Source: Streptomyces bathyalis
Lineage (GTDB): Bacteria > Actinomycetota > Actinomycetes > Streptomycetales > Streptomycetaceae
DNA: 64,000 nt
Direction of reading: 5' to 3'
NCBI RefSeq assembly: GCF_015910445.1
Contig: NZ_CP048882.1
Span: 7,065,501 to 7,129,500, forward strand
In this document: positions 44,797 through 51,948 of the stretch, in pieces
Numbering within the stretch: position 1 is the stretch's first letter
How the letters are laid out: every line of letters begins with the position of its first letter
Notes under the pieces: generated by a model
Told to the model about the DNA's origin: nothing
The model's input: only the letters and a program-made list of their open reading frames with translations
Database searches by the model: none
Made by a program: the position numbers and the translations under genes

Positions 44797-45339
44797 TCAG
44801 TCCTCCACGGGGGAGAACTCGTCCCGGTGGTTACGGGCGAGGTGCTGGTACACGGCTGCGTTGGCCTTGATGCCCTCGTGCTCCTCCGACGTCAGCTCCC
44901 GCTTGATCTTCGCCGGCACGCCCGCCACCAGCGATCCCGGCGGCACCTGCATGCCCTGCGGCACGAGCGCGTGGGCGGCGACCAGTGAACCGGCCCCGAT
45001 GACGGCCCCGTTGAGGACCGTGGCGCTCATGCCGACGAGGACGTCGTCCTCCACCGTGCAGCCGTGCAGTACCGCGTTGTGCCCTACCGAGACGCCCGAG
45101 CCGATGTGCGTGGGGAACCCCGGGTCGGCGTGGACCGTGCAGTTGTCCTGGATGTTGGAGCCCTCGCCGAGCGTGATCACGTCGCAGTCCGCGCGCATCA
45201 CCGCTCCGTACCAGACGCTGGATCCCGCGCCGATGGTCACGGCCCCCACGACCACGGATGTCGGTGCGGTGTAGGTGTCCTCGTCGAGCTTGGGCTCCCT
45301 GCCGCTCACACCCGCGATCACCGCTCGCTGTTCCGTCAT
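44797..45339 (-). CDS. Gamma carbonic anhydrase-like protein
   Basis: A 180-residue left-handed parallel beta-helix trimer-forming protein. Hexapeptide repeats run through most of its length; the zinc-site histidines are recognisable in TVHADPGFPTHIGSGVSVGHNAVLHGC. Family members hydrate CO2 or serve as acyl-transfer scaffolds. Start ATG 45339 fits the family N-terminus; it ends only ten bases from the DedA stop. It is divergent from the acyltransferase gene, also a hexapeptide-repeat protein, with about 125 bases between them. Confidence 0.88.
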   Translation of the reverse strand: MTEQRAVIAGVSGREPKLDEDTYTAPTSVVVGAVTIGAGSSVWYGAVMRADCDVITLGEGSNIQDNCTVHADPGFPTHIGSGVSVGHNAVLHGCTVEDDVLVGMSATVLNGAVIGAGSLVAAHALVPQGMQVPPGSLVAGVPAKIKRELTSEEHEGIKANAAVYQHLARNHRDEFSPVED

Positions 45340-45465
45340 CGTCGTCTCCGCTCGATCCCCGGCCGGTCGGCACCGGCCCCTACTTGAACCGTATGCGATG
45401 GGTGGGCGGAAGATCACAGGGGCCTGTACGGGTCCACGACGGCCCCGCCCGGCTACCGTGACGGC

Positions 45466-46215
45466 GTGCGATCCATCCGGAACACCTTCGCTGCTCTCGC
45501 CTCCCGTGCGGTGCACGGGATATGGCGCCGGGCGCAGTACGCAGGTGCCATCACCGCGGAGCGCCCCGGGCCCTACGCATTCCGCCGCATCGGGACCGGC
45601 ACCCGGCTCGCCTTCCCGCAGGGCACCGTCTTCGGCACGCCCTGGATAGAGATCGGCGACCACTGCGTGATCGGGCAGGAGGTGACCCTGGCGGCCGGGA
45701 TGCTGCCGGACCTCGACCTCGGCCCGGACCCGGTCCTCACCATCGGCAACGGTGTGGTCCTCGGGCGCGGCAGCCATGTCATCGCCGACGTACAGGGATC
45801 CGTCACCTTCGGCGACGACGTCTACTGCGGCCCGTACGTCTACATCACCTCGACCAACCACTCCTACGACGACCCGCACGAACCAGTCGGCAAGCAGTGG
45901 CCGCGCAGCGCGGCCGTGGAGATCGGCAGCGGCAGCTGGCTCGGTGCCGGCGCCGTGATCCTGCCGGGAGCGCGGCTGGGACGGAACGTGGTCGTCGCCG
46001 CCGGCTCGGTCGTGCGGGGCGAGGTCCCCGATCACGCCGTGGTGGCCGGCGCCCCCGCCCGGATCGTGCGCCGCTGGGAGGGCGAGCGGGGCTGGCAGCC
46101 GCCGCTGCGCACGCCCGCGCCCGTACCGGTGCCGGAAGGCGTCACCCCTCGGCAGCTGCGCGCGGCAGCCGAGCTGGCCGCCTGCGAGGAGGAGCCTGCC
46201 CCACGGCCTCGTTGA
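45466..46215 (+). CDS. Hexapeptide-repeat acyltransferase
   Basis: A 249-residue left-handed beta-helix acyltransferase. Repeats such as VVLGRGSHVIADVQGSVTFGDDVYCGPYVYI and GAGAVILPGARLGRNVVVAAGSVVRGEVP form the helix, and THNHSYDDP-like TSTNHSYDDP carries the catalytic His of O-acetyltransferases acting on sugars or lipids. The C-terminal 40 residues are Pro/Ala-rich. The start GTG 45466 gives the expected length. Sugar decoration is plausible but the acceptor is unknown. It ends 28 bases before the convergent permease stop. Confidence 0.82.
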   Translation: MRSIRNTFAALASRAVHGIWRRAQYAGAITAERPGPYAFRRIGTGTRLAFPQGTVFGTPWIEIGDHCVIGQEVTLAAGMLPDLDLGPDPVLTIGNGVVLGRGSHVIADVQGSVTFGDDVYCGPYVYITSTNHSYDDPHEPVGKQWPRSAAVEIGSGSWLGAGAVILPGARLGRNVVVAAGSVVRGEVPDHAVVAGAPARIVRRWEGERGWQPPLRTPAPVPVPEGVTPRQLRAAAELAACEEEPAPRPR

Positions 46216-46243
46216 CCGGATGGGGACTCAGACGTGCGGGTGG

Positions 46244-47113
46244 TCAGGACGACGCCAGCAGCACCGTGCCGACCAGAGCCAGCCCGGCCCCCGCGGTCTG
46301 CACCGCCCGCAGCCTCTCCCGCAGCACACCCCGCGCCGCGAGGGCGGTGACCACGGGGTAGAGCGAGGCGAGCACCGCGGCCGTCGTCACGGGTCCGTAC
46401 GACGTGGCCAGCATGTACGTGCCGTTGGCCGCGACGTCCGCGAGGCCCACGAAGGCCAGCGCGGGCAGCGCCATGGTCAGGGCCCTGCGGCCCCCTTCGG
46501 CGGGCAGCGCAGGCGTGCCCCGCCTGACCTGCACGTACAGGGCGGCGCCTCCCACGGTGACGTTGCACACGCGCTGCACGAACAGCGCGAGGAAGAGGCC
46601 GGCCATGGTGCTCGTCCCGGCGTGCTCGATCAGCGCCATCACCGCGCCGAAGCCCAGTGCCGAGATGAGGGTGAGAGCGATCGTCTTGCGCTGCACGGGT
46701 GCGCCGCGCAGCTCCGGGCCGCCCGCGAGGACAACTCCGGCGACCGCGACGGTGATGCCGGCGGCCTGGATCCAGCCGGGCCGTTCGCCCAGCGCCAGGC
46801 CGGCCGTGACGGGGACGACGACGGCGAGCGAGGCCAGCGGTGAGACCACGCCCATCGGTCCCTGGGAGAGCGCCTTGTAGAAGGCCAGCATGGCCACCGG
46901 GCCCACGAGACCCGCAGCCGCCGCGAACCACAGCTGCCCGCCCCACTCGCTCCAGCCGCCCATGGCGATCACGATTGCCCCGAGCACCACGGCCGCCAGC
47001 GCCTGGGAGACCACCACGACCGTCAACGCGGACATGCGCCTGGTGAGCAGCCCTCCGCCGAAGTCGGCCAGCCCCCACATCAGGCTGGTGACCAGGGCCA
47101 GAGCAGCGGTCAT
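46244..47113 (-). CDS. EamA/DMT family permease
   Basis: A 289-residue ten-helix drug/metabolite transporter with two clear EamA repeats: ALVTSLMWGLADFGGGLLTRR and SQGPMGVVSPLASLAVVVPVTAGLALGERP in the first, YMLATSYGPVTTAAVLASLYPVVTALAARGVL in the second. The start ATG 47113 follows GAGGTG; longer open sequence upstream is unlikely coding. It is divergent from an XRE-cupin regulator, with a symmetric operator-like dyad between them, so expression is probably induced by a small metabolite it exports. Confidence 0.88.
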   Translation of the reverse strand: MTAALALVTSLMWGLADFGGGLLTRRMSALTVVVVSQALAAVVLGAIVIAMGGWSEWGGQLWFAAAAGLVGPVAMLAFYKALSQGPMGVVSPLASLAVVVPVTAGLALGERPGWIQAAGITVAVAGVVLAGGPELRGAPVQRKTIALTLISALGFGAVMALIEHAGTSTMAGLFLALFVQRVCNVTVGGAALYVQVRRGTPALPAEGGRRALTMALPALAFVGLADVAANGTYMLATSYGPVTTAAVLASLYPVVTALAARGVLRERLRAVQTAGAGLALVGTVLLASS

Positions 47114-47161
47114 GAGACACCTCGCAGTACAGTGGCGTGAACAAGGAAGTACAACGCAGCG

Positions 47162-47176
47162 CAGTTTAGCAAACTG
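47162..47176. promoter_or_regulatory. CAGTTT-agc-AAACTG operator between permease and XRE-cupin genes
   Basis: A perfect six-base dyad with a three-base centre, 49 bases from the permease start and 40 from the regulator start, in an AT-rich gap. Its symmetry and place fit the binding site of the XRE-cupin regulator. Confidence 0.6.
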
Positions 47177-47215
47177 AACTCTCGCATTCAGAATATTGGA
47201 CGGTGTACGGAGCCC

Positions 47216-47788
47216 GTGACGGATCTCGACCACCTCACGCAGTCCCTGGCCCGCAATCTCAAGCGCCGGCGGCAGGAACGCGGCTACACCCTCGACGCCC
47301 TCGCGGCCCGCGCCGGTGTGAGCCGGGGGATGCTCATCCAGATCGAGCAGGGCCGCACGAACCCGAGCGTGGGCACCGTCGTCAAGGTGGGGGACGCCCT
47401 CGGCGTGAGCATCACCACCTTGCTCGACTTCGACCAGGAACCGCAGGTGCGCCTCGTGCCGGCGGAGCAGGCGGTGCGGCTGTGGTCCACGGAGGCGGGA
47501 AGTCACAGCACGCTGCTGGCCGGTGCCGAGTCTCCCGGCCCGCTGGAGCTGTGGTCGTGGCGGCTCATGCCGGGCGAGGGAAGCCGCTCGGACCCGCACC
47601 CGGCCGGGACGACCGAGCTGGTGCACGTACGCGAGGGCATGCTCACCCTGAACGTCGAAGGCAAGGACTACGAAGTGCCCGCGGGAACCTCCGCGTCCTT
47701 CGAGGCGAACGTGGCGCACGGCTACCACAACGACGGTGGGGAGCCGGTCGAGATGACCATGGCCATCTCCGTCCCCGCACCGCGCTGA
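47216..47788 (+). CDS. XRE family regulator with cupin domain
   Basis: A 190-residue regulator: an N-terminal XRE helix-turn-helix (RRRQERGYTLDALAARAGVSRGMLIQIEQGRTNPS, about residues 18-52) and a C-terminal cupin beta-barrel (PHPAGTTELVHVREGMLTLNVEGKDYEVPAGTSASFE-like, about 115-185). Cupin regulators of this kind, such as those of amino-acid and polyamine exporters, sense a small ligand. The GTG start at 47216 has a GGAG four bases before it. It should control the divergent permease through the intervening dyad. The YbaK gene follows 40-odd bases downstream. Confidence 0.88.
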   Translation: MTDLDHLTQSLARNLKRRRQERGYTLDALAARAGVSRGMLIQIEQGRTNPSVGTVVKVGDALGVSITTLLDFDQEPQVRLVPAEQAVRLWSTEAGSHSTLLAGAESPGPLELWSWRLMPGEGSRSDPHPAGTTELVHVREGMLTLNVEGKDYEVPAGTSASFEANVAHGYHNDGGEPVEMTMAISVPAPR

Positions 47789-47831
47789 CCGGCTCTCCCG
47801 CGGCCTGCGGGCCGGTGTTAACGTGCCGCGC

Positions 47832-48383
47832 ATGCGCGCACCCATCGGGAACTTCGAATCGGCTGCCCCCGCCGCGTCGGTCGAGCACTTCACCGGGCCG
47901 GCTGCCGAGGCCATCCGTGGCTGGAAGGGCGCGGTGCCGCGCGATCAGCTGCTCCACGTCGACACGGACCCCGCGAAGGCGGACACCGCCGTCTTCATCG
48001 AGAACTACGGCGAGGACCTCCTCGGTACGTCCGCCAACTGCGTCGTCGTCGCGGCGAAGCGGGGCGGCGAGCGCACGCTCGCCGCATGCGTGGTGCTCTC
48101 CACGACGCGCGTCGACGTCAACGGAGCTGTCCGGCGCCAACTGGAGGCGCGCAAGGCGTCGTTCGCGCCCATGGACACCGCCGTCGAGGAGACCGGCATG
48201 GAGTACGGCGGCATCACGCCGATCGGCCTCCCTGAAGGCTGGCCCGTCCTCATCGACTCCGCGGTCACCGATCTGCCGTGGACACTGATCGGCAGCGGGC
48301 TCCGGCGCGGCAAGCTCATCGTCCCGGGCAAGGCGCTGGCCGAACTGCCGGGTGCCGTCGTCCTGGAGGGCCTGGGCATCTGA
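47832..48383 (+). CDS. YbaK/EbsC family aminoacyl-tRNA editing-domain protein
   Basis: A 183-residue YbaK-fold protein. Conserved positions include the KxxxF-like acidic loop FIENYGEDLLG, the CVVVAAKRGG strand, and the lysine-containing EARKASFAPMDTAVEETGMEYGGITPIGLP that forms the editing pocket. YbaK and ProXp proteins hydrolyse mischarged aminoacyl-tRNAs such as Cys-tRNAPro. The ATG at 47832 begins MRAPIGNFESA, the usual family opening; GTG 47823 is an in-frame alternative. It may be independent of the XRE regulator upstream. Confidence 0.8.
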   Translation: MRAPIGNFESAAPAASVEHFTGPAAEAIRGWKGAVPRDQLLHVDTDPAKADTAVFIENYGEDLLGTSANCVVVAAKRGGERTLAACVVLSTTRVDVNGAVRRQLEARKASFAPMDTAVEETGMEYGGITPIGLPEGWPVLIDSAVTDLPWTLIGSGLRRGKLIVPGKALAELPGAVVLEGLGI

Positions 48384-48427
48384 GCATGCGCCGGGACCGG
48401 TGAGCCTCGCCGCCGGCCCGAACGTCC

Positions 48428-48925
48428 TCAGCCGCGTCCTGACAGGTCGATCGAGAGCGCGATCGAGTGCTCGCTGAAGCCCATGGAGCGGTACAGAGGT
48501 TCGGCGTCCGGGCTCGCGTGGAGGTCGACCCGGGTCACGTCCCGCTCGGCGAACCACTCCAGCAGTGCTTCGGTCGTGGCTCGTGCGTAGCCGCGGCCCC
48601 GGTACCGCTCGTCCGTGCAGACGCTGAAGACGAAGCCGAAGCGCCCGGCGGGATGCCTCGGCGCGGGCAGGCGTTCCTCGATCCTGCCCACCGCGCACGC
48701 CGCCAGATGCGGCGGCCCCGGCCGGTCGCCGTCCACCACGAACGCGCCCAGCCATTCGCCGCCCGAGAGCTCCCGGTCCAGCTGACGGCGGGCCATCCGT
48801 TCCGCGTCACGCTCCCACGGGCCCGGCTCGTCCCGTCCGTGCATGCCCAGGAACATCAGCCGCCGCAGCCGCACGAGTTCGGGGGCGTCGTCCGGGGACG
48901 CCATCCGGGTCGTGATCACGACCAC
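48428..48925 (-). CDS. GNAT family N-acetyltransferase
   Basis: A 165-residue GNAT-fold acetyltransferase. The acetyl-CoA binding motif is RYRGRGYARATTEALLEWF, with the R-x-x-G-x-G/A P-loop; the N-terminal TRMASPDDAPELVRLRRLMFL and C-terminal YRSMGFSEHSIALSI complete the fold. The substrate is unknown. It ends 44 bases from the convergent YbaK stop. The CoA-binding-protein gene lies just upstream on the same strand, about 29 bases away, and the two may be cotranscribed. Confidence 0.85.
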   Translation of the reverse strand: MVVITTRMASPDDAPELVRLRRLMFLGMHGRDEPGPWERDAERMARRQLDRELSGGEWLGAFVVDGDRPGPPHLAACAVGRIEERLPAPRHPAGRFGFVFSVCTDERYRGRGYARATTEALLEWFAERDVTRVDLHASPDAEPLYRSMGFSEHSIALSIDLSGRG

Positions 48926-48953
48926 GCACCATAGCGGCGCCGGGGGATGCGGT

Positions 48954-49361
48954 TCATTTCAGTTTCGGGATCTCGATCGCAGGACAGCGGTCCATGACCA
49001 TCTCCAGGCCGGAGGAGCGCGTGCGCTCGTAGGCGGCCTCGTCGATCACTCCCAGCTGGAACCAGACCGCCTTCGCGCCGATGTCGACGGCCGCGTCCGC
49101 GACGTCCCCGGCCAGGTCGGAGTTGACGAAGACGTCCACGACGTCGACGGGGAAGGGAATGTCGGCCAGCTTCGCGTAGCCCTGCTCCCCGTGCACCGTC
49201 TCGGCCTTGGGGTGCACCGGCACCACGCGCTTGCCGAAGCGCTGGAGGACGCCCGCGACTTCGTACGCCGCACGCGCCCGGTTCGTGGACAGGCCGACGA
49301 CCGCCCATGTGTCGCCCGACTCCGTCAGGATCCTGCGTACGGTCTCAGTGTCTGCGTACAT
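48954..49361 (-). CDS. CoA-binding Rossmann domain protein
   Basis: A 135-residue protein of the CoA_binding_2 family. It has a single Rossmann fold: TWAVVGLSTNRARAAYEVAGVLQRFGKRVVPVHPK near the N-terminus and DVVDVFVNSDLAGDVADAAVDIGAKAVWFQLGV beyond. Family members bind CoA or nucleotide but lack an acyl-CoA synthetase domain; function is unknown. ATG 49361 follows GGAGAG at proper spacing. A much longer open frame upstream is a codon-bias shadow. It is divergent from the YigZ gene, 75 bases away. Confidence 0.85.
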   Translation of the reverse strand: MYADTETVRRILTESGDTWAVVGLSTNRARAAYEVAGVLQRFGKRVVPVHPKAETVHGEQGYAKLADIPFPVDVVDVFVNSDLAGDVADAAVDIGAKAVWFQLGVIDEAAYERTRSSGLEMVMDRCPAIEIPKLK

Positions 49362-49436
49362 GATCTCTCCAACGAGCGGTGGCGGCCTGACCATTCCCGG
49401 GCCGGGCCCCGGTGGGCCCGCACGTAGGGTGCCCGT

Positions 49437-50063
49437 ATGCAGGAGCAGTACGTCACCGTGTCCGGTGAGGGCGAGCACGAGACCGAGGTCAGCCGCTCGC
49501 GCTTCGTGTGCGTCCTGGCTCCCGCGGCCTCCGAGGAGGAGGCGAGAGCCTTCATCGCACGGGTGCGCGCGCAGCACCCGGGGGCGACCCATCACTGCTG
49601 GGCCTACGTCATCGGCGCGGACGGGGGCCTGCAGAAGTCCGACGACGACGGCGAACCGGGCGGCACCGCGGGCCTGCCCATGCTGCAGATGCTCACGCGG
49701 CGCGGGATTCGCTGCGCCGTCGCGGTGGTCGTGCGCTACTTCGGCGGCACGAAGCTGGGGGCGGGCGGCCTGATCCGCGCGTACGGCGGGGCCGTCGGCG
49801 AGGCGCTGGACGCCGTCGGCACGCGTGTACGGCGGCGCTACCGGCTGGTGACGGTCACGACCGACCACCAGCGTGCGGGCAGGCTGGAGAACGACCTGCG
49901 CTCCAGCGGGCGTTCGGTGCGCGAGGTCACCTACGGAGCCGAGGTGACGATCGAAGTGGGGCTGCCGGAGGCGGAACTCGACGACTTCCGCGGCTGGCTC
50001 GCGGACAGCACCGCCGGCACGGCTCGACTGGCGGTCGGCGGCGAGGCATACGGGAGTCCCTGA
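49437..50063 (+). CDS. YigZ/IMPACT family protein
   Basis: A 208-residue protein of the UPF0029/IMPACT family. Conserved features are SRFVCVLAPAASEEEARAFI, the ATHHCWAYVIG segment, DDDGEPGGTAGLPMLQML and the glycine-rich RYFGGTKLGAGGLIRAYGGAV. Homologues E. coli YigZ and yeast Yih1 bind nucleic acid or Gcn1; in bacteria the role is unclear, possibly translation-related. The ATG at 49437 is the standard family start. It ends 185 bases before the exporter gene. Confidence 0.9.
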   Translation: MQEQYVTVSGEGEHETEVSRSRFVCVLAPAASEEEARAFIARVRAQHPGATHHCWAYVIGADGGLQKSDDDGEPGGTAGLPMLQMLTRRGIRCAVAVVVRYFGGTKLGAGGLIRAYGGAVGEALDAVGTRVRRRYRLVTVTTDHQRAGRLENDLRSSGRSVREVTYGAEVTIEVGLPEAELDDFRGWLADSTAGTARLAVGGEAYGSP

Positions 50064-50161
50064 CGTCTCCGCGGGCTTCCGGTTCGCGGGAGCGCCCGCG
50101 CTCCTTGGCGTCCCAGGTCCCGTCCTTGCCGAGTGCTGGCCCTGAGGCCCGCCGCTGATCT

Positions 50162-50178
50162 TTTGCGGCCCCCGCAAA
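50162..50178. promoter_or_regulatory. TTTGCGG-ccc-CCGCAAA dyad upstream of exporter gene
   Basis: Perfect seven-base arms around a three-base centre, 70 bases before the exporter start. TetR- or MarR-like repressors bind dyads of this size, but no regulator gene is adjacent. It could also be a weak terminator for the YigZ gene, though it lies about 100 bases after that stop. Confidence 0.5.
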
Positions 50179-50247
50179 CCGGACATAACGTGACGACTGC
50201 GAAGCGTCTCCGTCCCGTCAGCCGTGGAGCCGAGAGGTCCGTCGATG

Positions 50248-51777
50248 CCCCCCAGTCCGGCCGGTCCGTCGCCCGGCGGCGGTGCGGGCGCAGGGGCCGC
50301 CCCGGCTGCCGGCGAGGAGAGCCCGACCCCACACCGCTGGCTGGCGCTGACGGTCATCGCGCTGGCCCAGCTGATGGTCGTCCTGGACGCGACGATCGTG
50401 AACATCGCACTTCCCTCGGCGCAGCGGGACCTCGCCTTCTCCAACGACGGCCGGCAGTGGGTCATCACCGCATACACGCTGGCCTTCGGCAGCCTGCTCC
50501 TGCTCGGCGGCCGGCTGTCCGACCTGATCGGGCGCCGCAGGACGTTCGTGACGGGCCTCATCGGATTCGGCGCCGCGTCCGCTCTGGGCGGGGCCGCGAG
50601 CACCTTCTCGGCGCTTGTCGGCGCACGGGCGCTGCAGGGCATGTTCGGGGCGCTGCTCGCTCCCTCCGCACTGTCCCTGCTGACGACCACGTTCACCCAG
50701 CCGCGTGAACGCTCCCGTGCGTTCGGCATCTTCGGCGCCATCGCGGGGTCCGGGGCAGCGATCGGGCTGCTGCTGGGCGGCCTGCTCACCGAGCAGCTGA
50801 GCTGGCGCTGGACGCTGTACGTCAACGTCTTCATCGCCGTCGTGGGGGTGGTCTGCGGCATGACGATCCTGCCTCCGCACCGGCCCACCCGGCGCCCGAA
50901 GCTGGACCTGCTGGGAACCGCGCTGGTCGGCGGCGGGCTCTTCTGCCTGGTCTACGGCTTCTCCAGCGCCGACACGGAGAGCTGGGGCGACTGGCGGTGC
51001 TGGGGCTCGCTCACGCTCAGCGGTCTGCTGCTGGCCGGCTTCGTCGTCCACGAGTCGCGCACCAGAAACCCTCTGCTGCCGCCGCGCGTCGTGCGGGACC
51101 GCAACCGTGCCGCGTCCTTCATCAGCATCTTCGTCGCGGGTGCCGGGATGTTCGGCGTCTTCCTGTTCCTCACGTTCTACCTGCAGAGGACGCTCGACTA
51201 CTCGCCCGTCAAGACGGGCCTGGCGTTCCTGCCGATGGTCCTCGCGCTGGTCGCCACCGCGCAGCTCTCCACGAACGTGCTGATCCCGCGCATCGGGCCG
51301 AAGCCCGTGGTGCCCACGGGAATGGGACTCGCCACGGTCGGGCTGGTCTGGCTCACCGCGCTGAGCCTGCACAGCGGCTACGCGGCACATGTCCTGCCGC
51401 CGCTGCTGGTGCTGGGCGTCGGGCTGGGTCTCGTCATGCCGTCCGCGATCAGCCTGGCCACGCTGGGTGTCGTCAAGCGGGACCAGGGTGTGGCCTCCGC
51501 GACCGTCAACACGATGCAGCAGGTGGGCGGTTCGGTCGGCACGTCCCTGTTCAACACCATGGCGGCCCACGCCTTCAGCGACTACGTACGCACCCATCCG
51601 CGCTCGCCGGACCTGATCGCGCGGGCGAACGTCCACAGCTTCGCGATCGCCTACTGGTCCGCTGCGGGATTCTTCGCGGCCGGACTGATCGTGACGGGAC
51701 TGCTCTACCAGCGGGGACGGCCGCGGGACCTGGTGGCCGGCCGGACGACGGGCGACGAGGCCGAAGCCGAGAACTGA
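50248..51777 (+). CDS. DHA2 family MFS drug exporter
   Basis: A 509-residue major-facilitator antiporter with about 14 helices (EmrB/QacA group). The family motif A, GGRLSDLIGRRRTF, is intact; motif C-like GIFGAIAGSGAAIGLLLGGLL marks antiporters; RNPLLPPRVVRDRN and the C-terminal half complete the fold. Exported compounds are unknown. The ATG at 50248 is preferred: an AGAGG lies seven bases upstream, and GTG 50224 has none. It lies downstream of a dyad and upstream of asnB, separated by a region with paired MarR-like sites. Confidence 0.88.
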   Translation, partial: PPSPAGPSPGGGAGAGAAPAAGEESPTPHRWLALTVIALAQLMVVLDATIVNIALPSAQRDLAFSNDGRQWVITAYTLAFGSLLLLGGRLSDLIGRRRTFVTGLIGFGAASALGGAASTFSALVGARALQGMFGALLAPSALSLLTTTFTQPRERSRAFGIFGAIAGSGAAIGLLLGGLLTEQLSWRWTLYVNVFIAVVGVVCGMTILPPHRPTRRPKLDLLGTALVGGGLFCLVYGFSSADTESWGDWRCWGSLTLSGLLLAGFVVHESRTRNPLLPPRVVRDRNRAASFISIFVAGAGMFGVFLFLTFYLQRTLDYSPVKTGLAFLPMVLALVATAQLSTNVLIPRIGPKPVVPTGMGLATVGLVWLTALSLHSGYAAHVLPPLLVLGVGLGLVMPSAISLATLGVVKRDQGVASATVNTMQQVGGSVGTSLFNTMAAHAFSDYVRTHPRSPDLIARANVHSFAIAYWSAAGFFAAGLIVTGLLYQRGRPRDLVAGRTTGDEAEAEN

Positions 51778-51846
51778 GAGCGTGCCGCCGCTGCTCTTCC
51801 CCGACTTCCAGGCCCGGCCGGAATTCGCGGGCTCGTCCCCCGACCC

Positions 51847-51863
51847 GGTTGACTGAGGCAACC
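51847..51863. promoter_or_regulatory. GTTG-N7-CAAC dyad 1 (MarR-like)
   Basis: GGTTG and CAACC flank seven bases (ACTGAGG). It lies 86 bases before the asnB start. A TTGACT hexamer overlaps it and could be a -35 element, so binding would block RNA polymerase. Confidence 0.55.
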
Positions 51864-51886
51864 GAAAGGGCTGACCCTGGCCAGGT

Positions 51887-51903
51887 AGTTGCCATATACA
51901 ACT
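51887..51903. promoter_or_regulatory. GTTG-N7-CAAC dyad 2 (MarR-like)
   Basis: AGTTG and CAACT flank seven bases (CCATATA), centred exactly 40 bases after dyad 1, with identical spacing. It lies 45 bases before the asnB start. The two sites probably bind one MarR-type regulator on the same face of the helix. Confidence 0.6.
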
Positions 51904-51948
51904 GATTGGACCGGGGCCGGCGCCGGCCGGCCCGGACTGGGAGAGAGC

